A stretch of DNA of 5,771 bases from Maricaulis sp. (lineage in GTDB: Bacteria; Pseudomonadota; Alphaproteobacteria; Caulobacterales; Maricaulaceae): NCBI GenBank assembly GCA_002694345.1, contig NZLV01000018.1, forward strand, positions 1 through 5,771, given 5' to 3'. The notes beneath the pieces are model-generated. The model worked only from the letters and a program-made list of their open reading frames with translations, was not told the DNA's origin and searched no databases. Shown one piece after another: positions 1-5,304 of this stretch. Every line of letters starts with the position of its first letter. Position 1 is the first letter of the stretch. The position numbers and the translations under genes are program-made.

Positions 1-4
1 CTGC

Positions 5-295
5 CTAGGCCTTCCAGCCCCTGAAGTCCCGATATTCGCGGATCACCGCCAGGGCGCGGCGGGTCTGCCCAGCATCATCACCGCAGCCGGCCTGAACCGC
101 ATCATGCACGTGCTGCGGCAGGTCATTGAGCGAGATCTCGGCAAAATCGGACCCGGGATCCCCCCCGGCAAGCCGGGCTTCCAGCCCCGCCTCCAGCCGC
201 GCGAGCCGGGTGCGGACACTGCCGTCCCGCCCCCGGTGGAGCAGAATGAGAGTCGCCATGGCGACGACGAGGATGAGCGGAAGGAGGAGCGCCAT
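5..295 (-). CDS. Small single-pass membrane protein of unknown function (96 aa)
   Basis: I do not recognise a family. Residues 2-19 are a hydrophobic helix (ALLLPLILVVAMATLILL), followed at once by basic residues (HRGR, RTRLAR), so the short N-terminus is probably outside and the rest cytoplasmic. Residues 26-43 look helical and could form a short coiled coil (VRTRLARLEAGLEARL). The C-terminal third ends in RREYRDFRGWKA-like basic/aromatic sequence (exactly AVIREYRDFRGWKA). The ATG at 293-295 is preceded by a G-rich ribosome binding site (GGGGGGAG) ending about four bases upstream. The gene starts 21 bases after the phytase stop on the same strand, with no terminator between, so the two are probably co-transcribed. 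The complete reading frame with its TAG stop lies just inside the left edge. Existence as a gene is likely from the start signal, spacing and sensible membrane segment; function is unknown. Confidence 0.72.
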   Translation of the reverse strand: MALLLPLILVVAMATLILLHRGRDGSVRTRLARLEAGLEARLAGGDPGSDFAEISLNDLPQHVHDAVQAGCGDDAGQTRRALAVIREYRDFRGWKA

Positions 296-316
296 GCGCT
301 CCCCCCTAGCAGCGGA

Positions 317-1374
317 TCAGTGACCGTCCAAGTTTTCGCTGCGGGCAGCCTCGATCTCGGCCAGCACATCCCGCAGGTCCACGAACTTGAAATTCTGGCC
401 GCCGGTATCGTTCTCGTCATCCTGGGCCACCCAGACACCAGCCGGGAAGAGCGGGCCCAGATCGGCTGTCGAGATGTCATGGCCATCGGTGTGCGTGACC
501 GCATCAATGGCCCCGTCAGCGATCTCCAGGCGCGTCACGAAGCTGTAGGTTTCCAGCTCGTAGACGGCGTAGGTATTGTCGCTCTGGCTGGAGACGACCA
601 GATAACCACCGGTCTCGCCGACCGGGATGAGAGCCGCGCCCTCGGCATCGGCGGCAATGTGGATGCCATCGGTCTCGGCGATCTGGACGGGCTCAGCCGG
701 ATCGGTCGGCTCGGCGCCCATCACCCAGACCCCGACATTTTCCTCATTCATGTAGATCTGGCCGGTCCGGTCATCCGCGACACAGCCCTCGGCGATCGTG
801 CCCAGTGTCACCCGGCGGACCTCCTGAGCGGTGACGGCGCTGCCATCCCAGCCCAGTTCCAGCTGAACGAAAGTGCCCGGCTCCTTGTCGGAAAGGAAGG
901 CGTAGAGCGTGTCAGTGCGGGGACTGCGGTAAAAGCAGAAGCCGTAGGGCTCGACGACCCCCCCACCGGAACGGCGCCAGCATAACTGACCTCGCGACTG
1001 GCCGGATCAATGAAGAAGAAGGCGACACCGATATTGGACCGGTCCGAAGCGCCGGCGAGGTCGACCACGCGGCCCCCCAGGTCGAAGCCGTAGCGGACAT
1101 CGACATTGTTGAGCCGCCCTTCGGGCAGGTAAGCGTGCTCGCTGCCGTCCATGTTGTAGACGTAGACGCCATTGTCCTTGTCGGTGCCGAAGACGAGGCT
1201 GTCCGCCGGATTGGTCGACACCCAGATGGCTGGATCATCAGCCGCATCGCCGGTCCCGGCGACACTGGCGGTTTCGATCACTGCCTCGACCGGGCGCGCC
1301 GGCAGGCCGGACGGGCTGCACGCAGCCATCCCAAGAAACAGCGACAGGAAAGAAGCGGAACGCACCGGAATCAT
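317..1374 (-). pseudogene. Beta-propeller phytase (3-phytase) lipoprotein, one frameshift at a G7 run
   Basis: Beta-propeller phytases are calcium-dependent enzymes that release phosphate from phytate outside the cytoplasm. The ATG at 1372-1374 gives a lipoprotein signal (MIPVRSASFLSLFLGMAAC, Cys19); an upstream in-frame ATG at 1459-1461 would hide this signal. Residues 43-139 match the family: DDPAIWV (46-52), GTDKDNGVYVYNMDG (63-77), NNVDVRYGF (89-97), VDLAGASDRS (104-113). At 958-964 (seven G on this strand) the frame is lost; read straight on, the product stops at 808 after 188 residues. In the -1 frame the family sequence resumes immediately: EPYGFCFYRSP, DTLYAFLSDK, VQLEL, then TIAEGCVADD, IYMNEENVGVW, GGYLVVSSQSDNTYAVYE, DAVTHTDGHDI, FPAGVWVAQDDEN and QNFKFVDL, ending at the TGA at 317-319. 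The repaired protein would be about 352 residues, normal for the family. The family call is firm; whether the break is real, an assembly error or recoded is open. Confidence 0.9.
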
Positions 1375-1439
1375 AGACCAACCCCCACAGGCAAAACTGG
1401 CGAGCGGATAGCATACCGCCCGGCCCGGCTCACCCCGAG

Positions 1440-1461
1440 TTTGATGACGTTTCTCTGACAT
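1440..1461 (-). promoter_or_regulatory. Candidate Pho box facing the phytase gene
   Basis: On the minus strand two 7-mers, ATGTCAG (1461-1455) and ACGTCAT (1450-1444), start exactly 11 bases apart, separated by AGAA and followed by CAAA. The PhoB site is built of 11-base units of CTGTCAT plus four A/T-rich bases; each 7-mer here matches 5 of 7. The site ends 65 bases before the phytase ATG. PhoB control of a phosphate-releasing enzyme makes biological sense, but the match is imperfect and this is inference. Confidence 0.4.
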
Positions 1462-1472
1462 TCATTTGGCGA

Positions 1473-1490
1473 TTTCGCGTTGTTGCGAAA
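1473..1490. repeat. Inverted repeat TTTCGC-6-GCGAAA near the centre of the divergent region
   Basis: TTTCGC (1473-1478) and GCGAAA (1485-1490) are perfect inverted arms around the spacer GTTGTT. The centre (about 1481) is near the midpoint of the two start codons and between the two Pho-box-like sites. It could be an operator for a dimeric regulator or a hairpin in a leader transcript. Which protein would bind is not known. Confidence 0.4.
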
Positions 1491-1512
1491 CCTCCACGCA
1501 ATCGACATGAAA

Positions 1513-1545
1513 CTGAGTAGCAACCGTCATCAGCCTGTAGCCGTT
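1513..1545 (+). promoter_or_regulatory. Candidate Pho box (three 11-base units) facing the receptor gene
   Basis: Three units start at 1513, 1524 and 1535, exactly 11 bases apart: CTGAGTA, CCGTCAT and CTGTAGC, each followed by four bases. Against CTGTCAT the matches are 3, 6 and 4 of 7, so the central unit is good and the flanks weak. The array ends 68 bases before the receptor ATG, nearly mirroring the minus-strand site and its gene. A regular phase with weak flanking units is suggestive only. Confidence 0.3.
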
Positions 1546-1569
1546 TTTCCCCAAAGAGGCGGCGGACAT

Positions 1570-1581
1570 GCCCGATCGGGC
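1570..1581. repeat. Perfect 12-base palindrome upstream of the receptor start
   Basis: GCCCGATCGGGC reads the same on both strands. It lies 32 bases before the receptor ATG, where a repressor would block transcription or early elongation. As RNA it could form only a small four-pair stem. Such GC palindromes also occur by chance in GC-rich DNA, so an operator role is only a possibility. Confidence 0.3.
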
Positions 1582-1603
1582 CAGTAAACCGCGTATCCTT
1601 TTT

Positions 1604-1608
1604 GGGGG
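1604..1608 (+). promoter_or_regulatory. Ribosome binding site that fixes the receptor start at 1614
   Basis: GGGGG at 1604-1608 lies five bases before the ATG at 1614. A TTG at 1602 is in the same frame, but it overlaps this site and adds only four residues before the signal peptide, so the ATG at 1614 is preferred. Confidence 0.65.
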
Positions 1609-1613
1609 ACATC

Positions 1614-4424
1614 ATGAGCAAGACACTCGCCATGCTCGGCACCGCCTCGGTGCTGGCGCTCACTGCCGCGGCTGCGGCCCAGGCCGGCACGATCGCCGGT
1701 CGCGTCACCGACGCGTCTGAAACCGTGGGCCTGGAAGGCGCGACGGTCCGCGTCATCGAAACCGGCCAGACCGCGACGGTCGCCTCGGACGGCACCTTCC
1801 GCATCGTCGGCCTCGCCGCCGGCGACTACACGCTGCGTGTCACCTATATCGGTACCGAGCCGCGCGACATTCCGGTGAGCCTGGCCTCCGTCACCGACAC
1901 CGTCTCCCCGTCCATCACGCTGGGTGATGATGTCGAATTCGTCGACAACATCCTCGTGATCGGCCAGCGCGGCGCGCTCAACTCCTCCCTGTCCCGCCAG
2001 CGCGCCAATGACGGCAATGTCGCGGTCCTGACCGCCGACGCCATCGGCCAGTTCCCGGATGAGAACGTGGCTGAAGCCGCCCGCCGCGCCGTCGGTGTCA
2101 ACGTGCTCAACGACCAGGGTGAAGGCCGCTTCGTCTCCATCCGTGGTCTCTCCCCGAACCTGGTCTCCACCTCGATCAATGGCGTGCGCCTGACCTCTCC
2201 GGAAGCGGAAGACCGCCAGGTCGGCCTCGACGTCATCGACGCCGACGTCCTGTCCTCCGTCGTCATCAACAAGACGCTCCTGCCGAACATGGATGGCGAC
2301 AGCGTCGGCGGTAATGTCGAAATCGAGACCATGTCCGGCTTCGACGTCGACGAAATGTATCTGCGCGCCCGGGCCGCGACGCTCTACTCCGACCTGGAGC
2401 AGGAATTCGGCTGGCGCGGCAGCATCAACTTCGCCAACAGCTTCCTCGATGGCCGCCTCGGCGTCGCCGGCTCGCTGTCCCATCAGGAACGCGTCTTCGG
2501 CTCGGAAAGCTTCGAGGTCGATGGTGGCTGGGAAACCGGTGAAAGCGTTGCCTTCCCGAACGAGATCGAACTGCGCAATTACGAAGTCACCCGCGAGCGC
2601 ACCACCGCTGCCCTGAACTTCGACTATCGCGTCAACAACGAGCTGAGCCTTTACCTGCGCTCGACCTATTCGGACTTCTCCGACCAGGAGATCCGCAGCC
2701 GGGTCGAGATCAAGCTCGAAGACGCCGACTATGACGATGTGAACTCCTCCGGCGACCTGGCCGTACTGAGCATGTCCGACATGGACATCGACCGCGACGT
2801 CAAGGACCGCCTGGAAAACCAGCTGATCTTCGCCACCGATTTCGGCGGTGAATGGCTGCGTGGCGACACAACGATCGACTGGTCGTTGTCCTACGTCCAC
2901 GCCGAGGAAGAAGAGCCGAACCGTCTGGACACGGATTTCCGCGCCACGTTCGACAGCGGCGAGACCGTCGGCATCGACGTCTCCAACCCGCTCATGCCGG
3001 TCATCCACTACCAGGGCGGCCTGACGACGCAGAACATCTTCGACGCGTCGAACTATGAGAATAACGGCTTCGAACTGACCAATGGCCTGTCCCAGGACCG
3101 CGAATATGCCGGTGCCCTGAACATCCGCCACGACTTCTCCCTGAACGGCGCTGCGGCCTACGTGCAGGGTGGTGTCCGGGTCCGCCTGCGCGACAAGAAA
3201 TATGCGCTGGACTTCGACGTCTATGACGACACCAACCTGATCACCCTTGCCGACGTCGCCCACACGGTGGACTACGGCCAGTCCCGCATCGGGCCGGTCG
3301 CCAACCCGAGCGCGGTCCGCGACTTCTTCTTCTCGAACCTGTCCTCGCTGGACTATGAGGACTTCGACAGCATCATCGACAGCGCCGGTGCCTCTTATGG
3401 CGTGTCCGAGGACGTGACTGCCGGCTACCTGATGGGTAGCTGGGACAATGGTCCGGTCCGCGTGGTCGGTGGCCTGCGGGTCGAACAGACCGATGTCAGC
3501 GCCTACGGCTACGAAGTCTTCCTCGCGGAAGAGGACGCCACGGTGAACGGCGTGGTCCTGGGCGACGACACCCTGTTCGTCACGCCGCTGGCGGCCTCTG
3601 ACGACTATACCGACGTGCTGCCCTCCATCCTCGGCCGCTTCGAAGTTGCCGAGAACGTGATCGCCCGCGCCGGCTACTACGCCTCGATCCAGCGTCCGAA
3701 CCCGGGCGAGTTCGCGCCGCGCGTCCTTGTCGAGCAGAATGACGATGACGAAGTGGAAGGCGAATTCGGCAATCCGGACCTGGAACGCCTGGAAGCCCAG
3801 AACTTCGACCTGTCCATCGAGTGGTATCCGAACAACGACGCTGTCGTTTACTTCGGCTACTTCTACAAGGATCTGGAAAACATCATCGCGCCGGTCCAGT
3901 ACTCGAACTACACACTGAACGGTCGCCTCTTCGACGAAGCCGACACCTACATCAACCTGCCGGAAGGTGAAGTGTCGGGCCTGGAGTTCAACTACCAGCA
4001 GGCGCTCGACTTCCTGCCGGTCGAAGGCTTCATCGTCGGCTTCAACGCAACGATCACCGACAGCTCGGCCGTTCTGGCTGACGGCCGCGAGATCGCCCTG
4101 CCGGGCCAGTCCGACACGGTATGGAACGCGGTCCTGGGCTATGACCACGGCCCGTGGGATCTGCGCGCCACGGTCTCGACCCGCTCGGAATACCTCGATG
4201 AAATCCGCGGCGGTGCCGATGAGGACCGCTTCGTCCTCGAGCACTCCCAGCTGGACCTCTCGGCCAAGTTCGAACTCTCCGACAATCTCCAGATCTTCGC
4301 CGACCTGAAGAATGTCACGGACGAGCCCTACCGCGCCGTGACCCGGCCGGATGGTGTCGACCGGATCGAGCAGTTCGAAGAATACGGCTGGTCGTCGGTC
4401 TTCGGTCTGCGCTGGACCTACTGA
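1614..4424 (+). CDS. TonB-dependent outer-membrane receptor (Xanthomonas/Caulobacter type) with N-terminal carboxypeptidase-regulatory-like domain
   Basis: TonB-dependent receptors import scarce ligands across the outer membrane using energy from TonB-ExbB-ExbD. This 936-residue protein has a signal peptide (residues 1-24, cleaved after AQA). A beta-sandwich of the carboxypeptidase-regulatory-like type follows at about 25-90 (GRVTDA, GATVRV, SDGTFRIVGLAAGDYTLRVTYIG). A TonB-box-like segment DNILVIGQRGAL lies at about 111-122. The plug runs from about 125 to 245 and includes PDENVAEAARRAVGVNV, FVSIRGLSPN and DGDSVGGNVEI. The remainder is a beta-barrel with GNPDLERLEAQNFDLSIEWYP and the final strand SSVFGLRWTY ending in an aromatic residue, as outer-membrane assembly signals do. 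The length is normal for this receptor type. The barrel is rich in Asp and Glu. The gene is divergent from a phytase gene, so an inositol phosphate or related ligand is plausible, but no sequence feature proves the substrate. No frameshift is seen. Confidence 0.95.
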   Translation: MSKTLAMLGTASVLALTAAAAAQAGTIAGRVTDASETVGLEGATVRVIETGQTATVASDGTFRIVGLAAGDYTLRVTYIGTEPRDIPVSLASVTDTVSPSITLGDDVEFVDNILVIGQRGALNSSLSRQRANDGNVAVLTADAIGQFPDENVAEAARRAVGVNVLNDQGEGRFVSIRGLSPNLVSTSINGVRLTSPEAEDRQVGLDVIDADVLSSVVINKTLLPNMDGDSVGGNVEIETMSGFDVDEMYLRARAATLYSDLEQEFGWRGSINFANSFLDGRLGVAGSLSHQERVFGSESFEVDGGWETGESVAFPNEIELRNYEVTRERTTAALNFDYRVNNELSLYLRSTYSDFSDQEIRSRVEIKLEDADYDDVNSSGDLAVLSMSDMDIDRDVKDRLENQLIFATDFGGEWLRGDTTIDWSLSYVHAEEEEPNRLDTDFRATFDSGETVGIDVSNPLMPVIHYQGGLTTQNIFDASNYENNGFELTNGLSQDREYAGALNIRHDFSLNGAAAYVQGGVRVRLRDKKYALDFDVYDDTNLITLADVAHTVDYGQSRIGPVANPSAVRDFFFSNLSSLDYEDFDSIIDSAGASYGVSEDVTAGYLMGSWDNGPVRVVGGLRVEQTDVSAYGYEVFLAEEDATVNGVVLGDDTLFVTPLAASDDYTDVLPSILGRFEVAENVIARAGYYASIQRPNPGEFAPRVLVEQNDDDEVEGEFGNPDLERLEAQNFDLSIEWYPNNDAVVYFGYFYKDLENIIAPVQYSNYTLNGRLFDEADTYINLPEGEVSGLEFNYQQALDFLPVEGFIVGFNATITDSSAVLADGREIALPGQSDTVWNAVLGYDHGPWDLRATVSTRSEYLDEIRGGADEDRFVLEHSQLDLSAKFELSDNLQIFADLKNVTDEPYRAVTRPDGVDRIEQFEEYGWSSVFGLRWTY

Positions 4425-4444
4425 TCCCCGCGCAAAGCGCATGA

Positions 4445-4485
4445 GAAGGCCCCGGTCCGAAAGGCCCGGGGCTTTCTTTTATTTC
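4445..4485 (+). terminator. Intrinsic terminator of the receptor gene
   Basis: An 11-pair stem (4445-4455 with 4466-4476, one G-U pair) is followed by a T-rich stretch (CTTTTATTT). The loop can form a further CC/GG pair closed by a GAAA tetraloop. It starts 20 bases after the receptor stop and points in the same direction. Confidence 0.9.
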
Positions 4486-4665
4486 AGCGAGTTAGACCCG
4501 GTGCATCTGACGTGAATTCGTTGCCCGCCCGTAATCATCGCGTCGCAAACCGCCGATAGACAGGCGCCAACCCGCTCCTCCCCGAACGGGCTCACGCCAC
4601 GGCATCCCTCCGAGGCAAGCAAGAAACTCCTTGGCCGCCCGTGTTCGTGGGCGGCCTATTTTTTT
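4486..4665 (+). ncRNA. Possible small RNA between two same-strand terminators
   Basis: No convincing protein gene lies between the receptor terminator and the second terminator, so the second one may end a short independent transcript. An internal hairpin is visible: GGCG (4563-4566) pairs with CGCC (4595-4598), and CCCG (4571-4574) with CGGG (4587-4590), with a symmetric 4x4 internal loop. Its apical loop holds CTCCTCCCC (4575-4583), complementary to a ribosome binding site. Pyrimidine-rich anti-Shine-Dalgarno loops are known from alphaproteobacterial trans-acting small RNAs. I found no clear promoter and do not recognise a named RNA family (not tRNA, SRP RNA or 6S as far as I can see). The alternative is plain intergenic sequence with a back-up terminator. 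The 5' end given is only the limit of the gap. Confidence 0.25.
4633..4665 (+). terminator. Second intrinsic terminator, plus-strand orientation
   Basis: GGCCGCCC (4633-4640) and GGGCGGCC (4649-4656) form a perfect eight-pair stem with loop GTGTTCGT, followed by TATTTTTTT. The T-run is only on the plus-strand 3' side, so it acts mainly on rightward transcripts, either a small RNA or read-through from the receptor gene into the converging tlpA-like gene. On the minus strand the same hairpin lies 31 bases after the tlpA-like stop but lacks a U-run, so its use there is doubtful. Confidence 0.85.
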
Positions 4666-4687
4666 GGAAGATGGGGAATGGACGGGG

Positions 4688-5275
4688 TCAGAGACCGCGA
4701 TTGATGGCGGCCTGGATCAGCCGCATCGCATCCTCGCTATCCCATTCGGCCGGCGCCGTCAGACGTCCGATCTCTCGACCCTGGCGGTCATAGAGGATCG
4801 AGGTCGGCAGGCCCGGCGTCTGGATGCGGGAAAAGCTGGTCAGATGCGTGTCGTGAATGATGGGCAAGGCATCGAGATCAAACCGCTCGAAAAAACCGAC
4901 GGCGTCTTCAATGGACCGGTCCAGACTGATCGTGACGACCTGGAAGTCGTCCCCGCCCATTGCCAGCTGCAGACGGTTGAGCGCCGGCATTTCCTCGACA
5001 CAGGGCCCACACCAGGTGGCCCAGAAATTCACCAGAATGACCTGGCCCCGATAGTCAGACAGGCGGACCTCATTGCCGGACGCATCTGCATAGGTGACGT
5101 CCGGCTGGACCGGCGGTTCATCGAGGCTGGTGAAGGCCCGCATTTCGCCATGGGCATAGCTCGACAGCCCGCCCTGATCGCCCGAATTCGTGCCACTGAT
5201 GAAGGCAATGGAGACAAAACCCACCACAAGGATTGCGGCCATGCCAAAAATGGCTATTCCAAGTGGTGTCTTCAT
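4688..5275 (-). CDS. TlpA-family membrane-anchored thiol-disulfide oxidoreductase
   Basis: The 195-residue protein has an N-terminal membrane anchor (about residues 5-27, GIAIFGMAAILVVGFVSIAF) that places a thioredoxin-fold domain in the periplasm. The active site WCGPC is at residues 88-92 in the typical setting VNFWATWCGPCVEEMPALNRL, and the cis-proline loop is GLPTS (Pro157). The family normally reduces periplasmic disulfides, for example during cytochrome c or copper-site maturation; the exact client cannot be told from sequence. The ATG at 5273-5275 has a strong ribosome binding site, GGAGAGGA, four bases upstream. The gene is divergent from argH with 29 bases between the starts. It is probably not related to the phytase locus, towards which it is transcribed convergently with the receptor gene. 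All key residues are present and the length is normal. Confidence 0.93.
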   Translation of the reverse strand: MKTPLGIAIFGMAAILVVGFVSIAFISGTNSGDQGGLSSYAHGEMRAFTSLDEPPVQPDVTYADASGNEVRLSDYRGQVILVNFWATWCGPCVEEMPALNRLQLAMGGDDFQVVTISLDRSIEDAVGFFERFDLDALPIIHDTHLTSFSRIQTPGLPTSILYDRQGREIGRLTAPAEWDSEDAMRLIQAAINRGL

Positions 5276-5304
5276 TTTGTCCTCTCCATGCCCGCAGGAA
5301 GCCC
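5276..5304. promoter_or_regulatory. 29-base divergent gap between tlpA-like gene and argH
   Basis: The gap holds both ribosome binding sites back to back: TCCTCTCC read as GGAGAGGA for the minus-strand gene, and AGGA (5296-5299) for argH. It is too short for two ordinary promoters, so at least one promoter must lie inside the opposite coding region. A weak candidate for argH is TTGCGG (5233-5238), 16 bases, TATTCC (5255-5260), inside the tlpA-like gene. Confidence 0.5.

Larger units (their letters stand above)
1375..1613. promoter_or_regulatory. Divergent promoter region between phytase and TonB-dependent receptor
   Basis: This 239-base gap separates two head-to-head genes, so promoters for both should lie here. 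On the phytase side a GGGGG run about 10 bases before the ATG can serve as ribosome binding site, and a TATGCT at 1415-1410 (minus strand) is a possible -10 element. No clear -35/-10 pair is visible for the receptor, which would fit activator-dependent transcription. The repeats and palindromes inside are listed separately. No convincing protein gene is seen in the gap. Confidence 0.7.

Noticed and set aside
104..985. Long plus-strand open frame opposite the phytase and small membrane protein genes
   Set aside because: It overlaps two minus-strand genes with better evidence (family motifs, ribosome binding sites, signal peptide), and its translation has no recognisable features.
1372..1461. 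Longer phytase start at 1459-1461
   Set aside because: It adds 29 residues in front of a good lipoprotein signal peptide and overlaps the candidate Pho box; the ATG at 1372-1374 fits the signal sequence better.
4430..4440. GCGC-AAA-GCGC mini-hairpin just before the receptor terminator
   Set aside because: The four-pair stem is too short and common in GC-rich DNA to call a feature.
1530..4442. Very long open frame (970 codons) antisense to the receptor gene
   Set aside because: It mirrors the receptor gene and follows from codon bias in GC-rich DNA. Its translation is a low-complexity V/D/G/R-rich sequence without domain features, whereas the plus strand encodes a complete receptor.
4498..4605. 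Short minus-strand open frame starting at 4605 after GGAGGG
   Set aside because: The GGAGGG touches the ATG with no spacing, the frame is short, rich in Arg and Gly, and has no protein-like features. It also covers the candidate hairpin.
4486..4632. tRNA or known housekeeping RNA in the gap
   Set aside because: No T-loop GTTCGA-type motif, acceptor stem or SRP/6S/tmRNA hallmark could be found by eye.
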